This document shows, one piece after another, positions 1-5,265 of a DNA stretch of 5,896 bases. The notes beneath the pieces were generated by a model, which made no database searches, was not told the DNA's origin, and saw only the letters and a program-made list of their open reading frames with translations. Numbering within the stretch: position 1 is the stretch's first letter; every line of letters starts with the position of its first letter. The translations under genes and the position numbers were made by a program. Origin of the DNA: Halobacteriales archaeon SW_9_67_24 (lineage in GTDB: Archaea; Halobacteriota; Halobacteria; Halobacteriales; Halococcaceae); NCBI GenBank assembly GCA_003022685.1, contig PXSV01000062.1, positions 1 through 5,896 of the forward strand, written 5' to 3'.

Positions 1-2
1 TC

Positions 3-197
3 GCGGGGTATCTCGTCCACGACCTCCACGAGTCGCTGCCGTTCATCGTGCTCGACTCGCTCGAGGCGCTCGACTCCAATCGGATCGCAGCACTGGTCGA
101 GTACTTCGGCGAGTACGCCGAATACCTCGTTGTCGCGCTCCTCCCCGAGGATGCCGCCGCGCTCGGCGACGAGTACCAGCGTGTGACGGACATCTGA
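3..197 (+). CDS. C-terminal end of a probable archaea-specific SMC-related ATPase (5' truncated by window edge)
   Basis: The reading frame is open from the window edge and stops at TGA 195-197, leaving the last 64 residues. The fragment begins AGYLVHDLHESLPF and continues into a hydrophobic strand ending in Asp (FIVLD), then SLEALDSNRI, a second strand (YLVVALL) and PEDAAAL. The strand-Asp, Ser-Leu-Glu, ALDSNRI pattern matches the Walker B strand and following D-loop of SMC/Rad50-type ABC ATPases. From memory, the closing PFIVLDSLEALDS...YLVVALLPEDAAAL text resembles the C-terminus of haloarchaeal archaea-specific SMC-related proteins, some of which sit beside the cell-shape factor RdfA; that link is an inference. 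The Walker A half and coiled coil would lie upstream, outside the window. The acidic composition and G/C-ending codons support it as coding. Its relation to the downstream sugar genes is probably only proximity. Confidence 0.62.
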   Translation, partial: AGYLVHDLHESLPFIVLDSLEALDSNRIAALVEYFGEYAEYLVVALLPEDAAALGDEYQRVTDI

Positions 198-199
198 AA

Positions 200-228
200 C
201 GATATCACGGATCTCCCCGTTGCTATCG
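200..228 (+). terminator. Possible 3'-end stem-loop after the SMC-related gene
   Basis: CGATA (200-204) pairs with TATCG (224-228), and inside it ACGG (207-210) pairs with CCGT (217-220) around a 6-base loop. The stem begins three bases after the TGA stop. There is no T run behind it, and archaeal termination normally relies on U-rich tracts, so it may stabilise the transcript end instead. Hairpins of this size also arise by chance. Confidence 0.3.
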
Positions 229-485
229 GTCGGATGGATAGCCTCACGTACAAAACTGATCGCACTTTCGACTCCGTTGTTGCGCTCAACAGGAGAACCG
301 CACCGTAGACGAAAACCGGGCAGAGATCCCCCAACATCCGCGGATAGTACTCCGTAGTCGATCCGGCCCGATCGATGGGCTATCCATTTGGTTTTGCGTA
401 ACTACGGCGCAGTAGTCCCGAAGTCGAACGTGCGGGGCGGGAACCTCTCTCCTTTGTTTACGGGCGAGCGTCTTCAGATACCGGA

Positions 486-695
486 GTGGTCGAACGACTC
501 GGTGGTCGCCTCGTCCTCGTGCTCTCCGTCCCCGAGAGTATTCGACAGCGGTATCGGATCATCATTCAGTGTTCACACGGGCCGCGCGTTCCGCTCCCGA
601 TCACGTTCGTGGAGTCGCTCGTGCGGGATGGCGTTCGAACCCACTCCATCCCGAGCAGTCCCCGCTCGGAGCGATGGCCCTTCACCAAGAATTAA
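486..695 (+). CDS. Doubtful small ORF, 69 residues, no recognised family
   Basis: The frame runs from GTG 486 to TAA 695. A T-rich TATA-like stretch (TTTGTTTA, 453-460) lies about 29 bases before the GTG, the spacing seen at the leaderless genes of this window. By hand count G+C is 45/70, 34/70 and 51/70 at codon positions 1, 2 and 3, which is the order expected of coding DNA in a GC-rich genome, although the third-position bias looks weaker than in the neighbouring genes. Against it, the product is not acidic: it is rich in Arg, Ser and Val, with a short hydrophobic run (GGRLVLVLSV) near the N-terminus and no motif I know. Its stop codon falls inside the TATA-like box of the next gene. It could be a real small protein, a decayed gene or chance. 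Confidence 0.2.
   Translation: MVERLGGRLVLVLSVPESIRQRYRIIIQCSHGPRVPLPITFVESLVRDGVRTHSIPSSPRSERWPFTKN
624..653. repeat. 8-base inverted repeat upstream of the dehydrogenase promoter
   Basis: CGGGATGG (624-631) is mirrored exactly by CCATCCCG (646-653). The 14-base spacer contains the palindrome TTCGAA. The repeat ends about 37 bases before the TATA-like box of the Gfo/Idh/MocA gene, a position suited to an activator or regulator site. The spacer recalls a tRNA T-loop, but the surrounding sequence does not fold as a tRNA. No regulator gene is visible nearby. Confidence 0.35.
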
Positions 696-697
696 AT
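690..697 (+). promoter_or_regulatory. TATA-like box of the Gfo/Idh/MocA dehydrogenase gene
   Basis: AATTAAAT stands out as an A/T-only stretch in GC-rich surroundings. Its centre is about 28 bases before the ATG at 722. That puts the expected transcription start within a base or two of the start codon, so the mRNA is probably leaderless. This supports ATG 722 over the upstream in-frame ATG at 569. Confidence 0.65.
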
Positions 698-721
698 CCC
701 GGTCCGCCGAACGTCCGTTCC

Positions 722-1843
722 ATGACACTCGACGTCGGCGTTCTCGGTTATCGGTTCATGGGACAGGCACACGCGAACGCGCTCGCGCGGCTTCCGATGT
801 TCTTCCCGGACGCGCCGGAGGCAAAGCGCCACACGCTCGTCGGCCGCGACGAGGACGCACTCGCCGAGGCCGCCGACCAGTTGGGCTTCGCCCACACCGA
901 GACCGACTGGGAGATGGCGCTCGACGAAGTCGACGTCTTCTACAACCTCGGGCCGAACCACGTCCACCCCGAGCCGAGCATTGCGGCGCTCGAACGCGAC
1001 ATCCCGGTGTTCTGTGAGAAACCGCTCGCGCCCACCAGAGAGGACGCCGAGCGCATGGCCGAGGCGGCCGCAGGAAGCGACGCCCCCGCAGGAATCGCGT
1101 TCAACTACCGGTACGTGCCCGCGATCCAGTACGCTCGGAACCTGATCGCGGCGGGCAACCTCGGCGAGATCCGCCACGTCCGCGCGAGCTACTTCCAGGA
1201 CTGGCTCGCCGACCCCGACGCACCGTGGGAGTGGCGGCTCGACGAGGACCTCGCCGGTAGCGGGGCGCTCGGCGACCTCGGCGCGCACTCGCTCGACCTC
1301 GCACGATTCCTCGTCGGCGACCGTGCAGGAGAAATCGAGCGTCTCAGCGGCCAGCTCCGGACGTTCGTCGAGGAGCGCCCGGTCAGTGGTGACGGAAGCG
1401 AAGGCGAGACCCGCGAGGTGACGGTCGACGACGCCTACACCGCCCAGGCCGCGTTCGCAAACGGCGCGACCGGCGTTTTCGAGGCCTCGCGGTACGCCAC
1501 CGGCCACGACAACGCGAACACCATCGAGGTCAATGGTTCGGCGGGGAGCCTCCGCTTCGACCTCGAACGCCTGAACGAACTGGAGTACCACGCTGCCGAC
1601 GAGCGCGGGTTCCGGACGATCATGGTGACGGAGGCCGAGGACCCCTATATCGACCACTGGTGGCCACCGGGCCACGTCATCGGGTGGGAGCACACGTTCG
1701 TCCACGAGAACTACGAGTTCCTGTCGAGCGTCGCCGCCGACGAGCCCTACGACCCGAACTTCGCCGACGGCCTCGCGGTCCAAGAACTCATGGACGCGAT
1801 CGAGCGCAGCGACGACGCCGGCGAGTGGGTCGACCTCTCCTGA
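722..1843 (+). CDS. Gfo/Idh/MocA family NAD(P)-dependent oxidoreductase
   Basis: The 373-residue product is a probable cytoplasmic dehydrogenase that oxidises a sugar, sugar derivative or polyol with NAD(P). Residues 4-120 form the Rossmann domain: the strand DVGVLG leads into GYRFMGQAHANAL (9-21), where the usual middle Gly of GxGxxG is Arg11. The family EKP motif is at 99-101 (VFCEKPLAPT), with Lys100 the expected catalytic lysine. The C-terminal alpha/beta domain follows, with GSGALGDLGAHSLDLARF (179-196); Asp185 and His189 have the Asp-x3-His spacing of the catalytic pair in inositol dehydrogenase. Tyr130-131 of FNYRYVPA and the QDW segment (159-161) are likely substrate-side. Length is normal for the family. 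The extension back to 569 is rejected because it would cover the promoter, is not acidic, and MTLDVGVLGY is a typical family N-terminus. Neighbours suggest carbohydrate catabolism; the substrate is unknown. A haloarchaeal xylose dehydrogenase (XacB) belongs to this superfamily, but I cannot claim equivalence. Confidence 0.93.
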   Translation: MTLDVGVLGYRFMGQAHANALARLPMFFPDAPEAKRHTLVGRDEDALAEAADQLGFAHTETDWEMALDEVDVFYNLGPNHVHPEPSIAALERDIPVFCEKPLAPTREDAERMAEAAAGSDAPAGIAFNYRYVPAIQYARNLIAAGNLGEIRHVRASYFQDWLADPDAPWEWRLDEDLAGSGALGDLGAHSLDLARFLVGDRAGEIERLSGQLRTFVEERPVSGDGSEGETREVTVDDAYTAQAAFANGATGVFEASRYATGHDNANTIEVNGSAGSLRFDLERLNELEYHAADERGFRTIMVTEAEDPYIDHWWPPGHVIGWEHTFVHENYEFLSSVAADEPYDPNFADGLAVQELMDAIERSDDAGEWVDLS

Positions 1844-1863
1844 GTCGAGACGGCGACAGCCGA

Positions 1864-1892
1864 CCGATACGGGCTCGTTGCCCGATCATCGG
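1864..1892 (+). terminator. Possible terminator hairpin after the dehydrogenase gene
   Basis: CCGAT (1864-1868) pairs with ATCGG (1888-1892), and CGGGC (1870-1874) with GCCCG (1880-1884), around a TCGTT loop. That gives ten base pairs with a small asymmetric bulge, starting 20 bases after the TGA. A moderately T-containing stretch follows (1893-1909) but no clean T run. It sits between two convergent genes, where transcript ends are expected. Confidence 0.4.
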
Positions 1893-1959
1893 TTGTCCGT
1901 TCCGGTTTCGAGCGTGTCGAGCGCCCGATCGTGTATCGGCCGTGTCAGTACGGGATTCC

Positions 1960-1990
1960 GACCGGAACGCTCCCCTCTCTCCCCCCGGTC
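1960..1990 (-). terminator. Possible 3'-end stem after the FAH-family gene
   Basis: GACCGG (1960-1965) pairs with CCGGTC (1985-1990) around a 19-base loop that is purine-rich on the minus strand. The stem begins three bases after the minus-strand stop codon. A competing pairing joins CGTTCCGGT (1898-1906) to ACCGGAACG (1961-1969), which would span most of the convergent spacer. There is no U run. Both are weak calls. Confidence 0.25.
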
Positions 1991-1992
1991 AA

Positions 1993-2826
1993 CTACTCGA
2001 CGACCGGGTTTTCGAGCGTGCCGATTCCCTCGACCTCGGCCGCGACGGTGTCGCCTGGTTCGAGCAGTTCGGGCGGCTCGCGGAAGATGCCGACGCCGCC
2101 GGGGGTGCCGGTCGAGATCACGTCGCCGGGCCGGAGCGTCATGCTCGCGGAGATGTACTCCACGAGCTCGTCCACGTCGAAGACGAACTGTTCGGTGTTC
2201 GAGGACTGCCGCGCTTCGCCGTTCACCCGGCAGGCGATGTCGAGACCGTTCGGGTCGATGTCGCCGGCGGCGAGGGTCGGTCCCATCGGCGCGAACGTGT
2301 CGTAGCTCTTGCCCCGGAAGAACTGGCCGTCGGCGTTCTGTGCGTCGCGCCCGCTGACGTCGTTCAATACCGTGTACCCCGCGACGTACTCCCTGGCGTC
2401 GGCCGCATCGACGTTCCTGGCTTGTCGTCCGACGACCACGGCGAGTTCGACCTCGTAGTCAACCTGCTCGCCCGGCGGATGGACGATCGGGTCGCCGGGG
2501 TTCGTCACACACGTTGCGGCCTTGCTGAACAGCAGCGGTCGCTCGGGGATCTCCTCGTCCTGTTCCTCGGCGTGATCCCGGTAGTTGAGCCCGACACAGA
2601 CGATCTTCCCCGGTGTGGGGACCGGCGCGAGGACGCCCGCGTCGTCGTCGACCCGCGGAAGGGCCCCCTGGCCGAGCGCGTCGCGGACCGCCCCGAGGTA
2701 GCTCTCGTTACAGAACGCGTCGAGCGTCGGCGCTCCGGGGGATCGGTCCCCGAGCGCGTACGTGTCCCCGTCGTCCCGAACACCCCATCGCGGCACAGCG
2801 CCGGTCGTGTATCGAACGAACTGCAT
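1993..2826 (-). CDS. Fumarylacetoacetate hydrolase (FAH) family protein
   Basis: The 277-residue protein belongs to the FAH superfamily of Mg2+/Mn2+ enzymes, which hydrolyse, decarboxylate or dehydrate beta-diketo and 2-keto-3-deoxy acids. After a variable N-terminal region (1-70) come the family blocks: KIVCVGLNYRDHAEE (74-88), PLLFSKAATCV (97-107), DYEVELAVVVG (123-133), VLNDVSGRDAQ (153-163), FFRGKSYDTFAPMGP (169-183), STGTPGGVG (238-246) and EGIGTLENPV (266-275). Glu125, Glu127 and Asp156 are the expected metal ligands; their spacing (2, then 29) equals that of human FAHD1 (Glu71, Glu73, Asp102). His85 and Glu88 match its His-x-x-Glu catalytic dyad. ATG 2826 gives the typical N-terminus and fits the TATA spacing; the frame runs open far upstream only as antisense to the next gene. 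Beside a sugar dehydrogenase, a role on a 2-keto-3-deoxy sugar acid is likely (haloarchaeal XacE-type dehydratases are in this superfamily), but the substrate is not determined. Confidence 0.94.
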   Translation of the reverse strand: MQFVRYTTGAVPRWGVRDDGDTYALGDRSPGAPTLDAFCNESYLGAVRDALGQGALPRVDDDAGVLAPVPTPGKIVCVGLNYRDHAEEQDEEIPERPLLFSKAATCVTNPGDPIVHPPGEQVDYEVELAVVVGRQARNVDAADAREYVAGYTVLNDVSGRDAQNADGQFFRGKSYDTFAPMGPTLAAGDIDPNGLDIACRVNGEARQSSNTEQFVFDVDELVEYISASMTLRPGDVISTGTPGGVGIFREPPELLEPGDTVAAEVEGIGTLENPVVE

Positions 2827-2848
2827 CGTTCCCACCGACTCCGGGGCC

Positions 2849-2858
2849 GTACTTAAGG
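2849..2858 (-). promoter_or_regulatory. TATA-like box of the FAH-family gene
   Basis: On the minus strand the box reads CCTTAAGTAC, centred about 28 bases before the ATG at 2826. A leaderless transcript is expected. It lies back to back with the box of the divergent TIM-barrel gene, about 43 bases away centre to centre, inside a 99-base shared region where one bound regulator could affect both genes. Confidence 0.6.
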
Positions 2859-2895
2859 ATTGGAGAAACGCTACCTCGCCTTCGTCGCCGGAACG

Positions 2896-2900
2896 TTTAT
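2896..2900 (+). promoter_or_regulatory. TATA-like box of the TIM-barrel isomerase/epimerase gene
   Basis: TTTAT, preceded by GGAACG as a possible BRE, is centred 28 bases before ATG 2926. This favours that ATG as the start and a leaderless mRNA, and argues against the in-frame start at 2860, which would place the box inside the coding region. Confidence 0.62.
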
Positions 2901-2925
2901 CCGCGAACGTGGAGACTCCCTCCCC

Positions 2926-3894
2926 ATGGACATCGGCGTACTCACCGTCCCGCTGGCGGACCAGTCGAAGGAAGACGCCTTCGAGTACCTCGCGAGCATC
3001 GGGGTCGACGCCGTCGAACTCGGCTGTGGCGGCTTCGTCGGCGACGACCACCTCTCTCAAGCGGAGTACCGCGGCGACGAGGACGCCCAGGCCGACCTCC
3101 ACGACCTGCTCGACGAGCACGACCTCCGGATCTCGGCGCTCGCGACCCACAACAACCCGCTCCATCCCGACGACGATCGGTCGAGCGAGGCGGACGAGGA
3201 CCTCCGGGGAGCGATCGAACTCGCGGGCGAACTCGGCGTCGACGCCGTGACGTGTTTCTCGGGGCTTCCCGCGGGCGGCCCGAACGACGAGACGCCGAAC
3301 TGGATCACCGCGCCGTGGCCGACCGAACACGCCGAGATGCTCGACTACCAGTGGGAGGAGGTCGGGATCCCCTACTGGTCGGCGATCGACGATCACGCCG
3401 AGGAGCACGGCGTGGACGTCGCGATCGAGATGCACCCCAACATGCTGGTCTACGAACCCGAGGGGATGGTCCGCCTGCGCGAGGCCACGGGCGAGCGCAT
3501 CGGCGCGAACTACGATCCATCCCACCTCTACTGGCAAGGCATCGACATCACGGACTCGATCCGCTACCTGGGTGAGCACGACGCGATCCATCACTTCCAC
3601 GCGAAGGACACGAAAGTGTACGAAGCGAACGCCCGGACGAAGGGCGTGCTCGACACCGCGCCGTACACCGCCGAGGAGGACCGATCGTGGCTGTTCCGCT
3701 CGATCGGCTACGGCCACGGCGAGACCCACTGGAAGGACGTCGCGAGCACCCTCCGGATGGTGGGCTACGACGACGTGATGAGCATCGAACACGAGGACTC
3801 GCTCACCAGCGGCCGCGAGGGTCTGGAGAAAGCGGTCGACGTGCTCGACCGGGCAGTGTTCGAGACCGAGCCGGGTGAGGCGTACTGGGCGTAA
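2926..3894 (+). CDS. Sugar phosphate isomerase/epimerase family protein (AP endonuclease 2-like TIM barrel)
   Basis: The 322-residue protein has the xylose isomerase-like TIM-barrel fold used by many metal-dependent sugar isomerases, epimerases and lyases. Visible barrel strands are MDIGVLTVPL (1-10), VDAVELGCGGF (27-37), ISALATHNNPLHP (69-81), VDAVTCFSG (105-113), VDVAIEMHPNMLVY (163-176), IGANYDPSHLYWQGID (192-207), IHHFHAKDTKV (221-231) and VMSIEHEDSL (284-293). Glu168, Asp197, a His of the HHFH segment (probably His223) and Glu288 fit the family's metal site, with His200 of DPSH near the substrate; Lys227 of HAKD is also typical. The segment GLPAGGPNDETPNWITAPWP (113-132) is conserved in related proteins of sugar catabolic loci. 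The acid-rich surface suits a haloarchaeal cytoplasm. Despite the family name, phosphorylated substrates need not apply. Beside a Gfo/Idh/MocA enzyme and a ThuA protein, action on an oxidised (keto) sugar or cyclitol is plausible but inferred. Confidence 0.93.
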   Translation: MDIGVLTVPLADQSKEDAFEYLASIGVDAVELGCGGFVGDDHLSQAEYRGDEDAQADLHDLLDEHDLRISALATHNNPLHPDDDRSSEADEDLRGAIELAGELGVDAVTCFSGLPAGGPNDETPNWITAPWPTEHAEMLDYQWEEVGIPYWSAIDDHAEEHGVDVAIEMHPNMLVYEPEGMVRLREATGERIGANYDPSHLYWQGIDITDSIRYLGEHDAIHHFHAKDTKVYEANARTKGVLDTAPYTAEEDRSWLFRSIGYGHGETHWKDVASTLRMVGYDDVMSIEHEDSLTSGREGLEKAVDVLDRAVFETEPGEAYWA

Positions 3895-3911
3895 CAACTC
3901 TGCCCAAGTTG
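3895..3911 (+). terminator. Small hairpin directly after the TIM-barrel gene stop
   Basis: CAACT (3895-3899) and AGTTG (3907-3911) can pair around a 7-base loop. The stem touches the TAA stop codon (3892-3894). It is short and has no T run behind it, so the terminator label is tentative. The rest of the convergent spacer to 4146 contains no gene I can support. Confidence 0.28.
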
Positions 3912-4146
3912 AGTCCCTCGGCGACGTACCTGGAGAGGTCCCGCGCTCGCCGAACGCGACGGCCTGCTTGACGGGCCGACCGCGATCCACACTGCTGATG
4001 ATCGATGCCGACGAGCAGTCGGTGAGCCGGACGGTGCTCTCCGAACCTCACGGACTGGCGACGCCGGCGGTGACTGCTGAGTGCCTACAAACAACGGGTG
4101 TGCATCCGCTCGGCAGCGCCGTCGATGACGGTCCGGTCGGTCGGAG

Positions 4147-4160
4147 CCGCTGGAGAGCGG
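4147..4160 (-). terminator. Compact hairpin directly after the ThuA-like gene stop
   Basis: Read on the minus strand, CCGCT pairs with AGCGG around a four-base CTCC loop, giving a five-pair GC-rich stem that abuts the TGA stop (4163-4161). No U-rich tract follows. It may mark or protect the 3' end of the transcript. Confidence 0.3.
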
Positions 4161-4901
4161 TCAGTGGACGCTGCGCTCGTCGTCGGTGTCGATGTCCTCG
4201 ATCGGGTCGTGGTTCCCGAAGTCGGGCGTCGGGCCCTCGTCCAGCGTGGCCCACGCGGCGGCGTTCGCGAGCACCCGCTGGACCGCGTCGTCGTGATAAA
4301 CTGGATAGGTCTCGTGGCCGGGTCGGAAGTAAAACACCCGGCCGCTGCCGCGGCGGTAACAACAGCCCGACCGGAACACCTCGCCGCCCTCGAACCACGA
4401 GGCGAACACCAGCGTGTCCGGGGCCGGGATATCGAACCGTTCGCCGTACATCTCGGCCTCGGGCACCTCGATGTACTCGTCGATCCCGTCGGCGATCGGG
4501 TGGCCCGGTTCCACGGTCCAGAGCCGCTCGGTCTCGGCGGCCTCGCGCCATTTGAGCGAGCACGTGGTGCCCATCAGCTTCCGGAAGATCTTCGAGTAGT
4601 GTGCGGAGTGCATCACGATGAGTCCCATCCCGTCGAGAACGCGCTCGTGGACCCGCTCGACGATCTCCTCGGCGACCTCGTCGTGGGCGGCGTGGCCCCA
4701 CCACGTCAGTACGTCGGTGTCGTCGAGCACCCCGTCCGTGAGACCGTGTTCGGGTTCGTCGAGCGTCGCCGTCCGCGTGTCGAAGCCGTGCGATTCGAGC
4801 GCCTCGGCGACGGTGGCGTGGATCCCGTCGGGGTACACCTCCGCGACGGTGTCGCTTTCTCGCTCGTGTCGGAACTCGTTCCAGACCGTGACGGTCGTCA
4901 T
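4161..4901 (-). CDS. ThuA domain-containing protein (trehalose utilization family)
   Basis: The 246-residue protein is a full ThuA domain with a flavodoxin/glutamine amidotransferase-like fold. Recognisable blocks are VTVWNEF (4-10), the sheet segment DVLTWWGHAAHDEV (63-76), GLIVMHSAHYSKIFRKLMGT (93-112), SLKWRE (115-120), WTVEPGHPIADGI (128-140), EAEMYGERFDIP (148-159), VFASWFEGGEVFRSGC (165-180), RRGSGRVFYFRPGHETYP (183-200) and the closing helix (204-218). His98, His134, His196 and Glu197 are invariant-looking polar residues. The last 25 residues are a strongly acidic tail. Rhizobial ThuA works with the Gfo/Idh/MocA enzyme ThuB in converting trehalose to a 3-keto form; the exact ThuA chemistry is not clear to me. 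This protein is closer to the stand-alone ThuA-like group than to any named enzyme, so no gene symbol is given. The nearby Gfo/Idh/MocA gene makes a similar partnership plausible. The start ATG at 4901 is supported by TATA spacing. Confidence 0.93.
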   Translation of the reverse strand: MTTVTVWNEFRHERESDTVAEVYPDGIHATVAEALESHGFDTRTATLDEPEHGLTDGVLDDTDVLTWWGHAAHDEVAEEIVERVHERVLDGMGLIVMHSAHYSKIFRKLMGTTCSLKWREAAETERLWTVEPGHPIADGIDEYIEVPEAEMYGERFDIPAPDTLVFASWFEGGEVFRSGCCYRRGSGRVFYFRPGHETYPVYHDDAVQRVLANAAAWATLDEGPTPDFGNHDPIEDIDTDDERSVH

Positions 4902-5265
4902 ACCCGTACGTCCGCCGTTCGGCCGTTAAGCGTTCGGGTCGCCACCACCGTCGGCGCGGGCGTTTCCGACGGTGCGGAGGGGCGACCCACCGATGCGACC
5001 GCGATGGTTACGGCCGGTCGGACATGGCACCGGTCAGGGAGGATCGCGTCGTCGAGATCCGTGCGTCGAAATCCTCGCGCTCGGCGGCGACCCCATCGAC
5101 GAAAGGCTCCGTGCATGGGTCGCGGGCAGCGTCGCGAGTGAGTCGACGAGGGGGATCCGGCAAAACTAATCGCGTCGAGCGAGGGGACGACGTAACGGGA
5201 GAACGCCGACCCCGATGTCCCCTGGACCGTTCGACTGCGATCGGTGCTCGTTTCGGCCGAAGCCG
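4902..5265. other. Spacer between the ThuA-like gene and the transposase fragment; no convincing gene
   Basis: This 364-base stretch contains the ThuA-like promoter at its left end. Frames on both strands are open in places, but their products are rich in Arg, Pro and Ser, typical of shadow frames. One + strand frame ends in a more protein-like stretch, VEILALGGDPIDERLRAW (about 5068-5121), which could be a gene remnant. An A-rich patch (CAAAACTAAT, 5161-5170) is the only strong A/T island, and no start codon lies at leaderless distance from it on either strand. I could not find the missing transposase DDE domain here in any frame. Confidence 0.6.
4925..4930 (-). promoter_or_regulatory. TATA-like box of the ThuA-like gene
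   Basis: CTTAAC on the minus strand is centred about 26-27 bases before ATG 4901, in otherwise GC-rich DNA. As with the other catabolic genes, this predicts a leaderless transcript and separate transcription of the ThuA-like gene. Confidence 0.55.

Larger units (their letters stand above)
198..721. other. Intergenic region with small inverted repeats; no convincing gene
   Basis: This 524-base stretch is visibly less GC-rich than the flanking genes. It starts with a stem-loop just after the SMC-like stop (200-228). A 10-base inverted repeat pairs 234-243 with 378-387. Short stems occur at 366-369/377-380 (GCCC/GGGC, followed by a T-rich stretch to 395), 352-358/401-407 (CCGTAGT/ACTACGG) and 401-405/412-416. 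A 69-codon ORF from GTG 486 is listed separately with low confidence. An 8-base inverted repeat at 624-653 and the promoter of the dehydrogenase gene close the region. I see no tRNA or rRNA here. Confidence 0.7.

Noticed and set aside
481..660. tRNA-like strings: GGAGTGGTCGAACGA near 483 (D-arm-like) and GCGTTCGAACCC near 631 (T-arm-like)
   Set aside because: They are about 150 bases apart, and neither flank forms an acceptor, anticodon or proper T stem.
692..1783. A 363-codon minus-strand frame opposite the dehydrogenase gene
   Set aside because: It is the antisense shadow of a gene with clear Rossmann, EKP and Asp-x3-His motifs, and its own product shows no family signature.
1993..3990. 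A 665-codon minus-strand open frame that includes the FAH gene and runs antisense through the whole TIM-barrel gene
   Set aside because: Only the last 277 codons carry family motifs. The rest is Arg/Val-rich antisense to a well-supported gene, and the TATA-like box at 2849-2858 puts the start at 2826.
3895..4160. A protein-like stretch in one + frame of the convergent spacer (STLLMIDADEQSVSRTVLSE, around 3990-4050)
   Set aside because: No start signal, no recognisable family, and the frame continues only as antisense to the ThuA-like gene.
703..4922. A shared CGAACG hexamer between TATA box and start in the dehydrogenase, TIM-barrel and ThuA-like promoters
   Set aside because: Its distance to the ATG differs (8, 16 and 14 bases), it is absent from the FAH promoter, and the hexamer is common in this DNA.
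4098..5141. A 347-codon plus-strand frame opposite the ThuA-like gene
   Set aside because: It is antisense to an unmistakable ThuA domain, has no promoter or RBS, and its composition is that of a GC-rich shadow frame.
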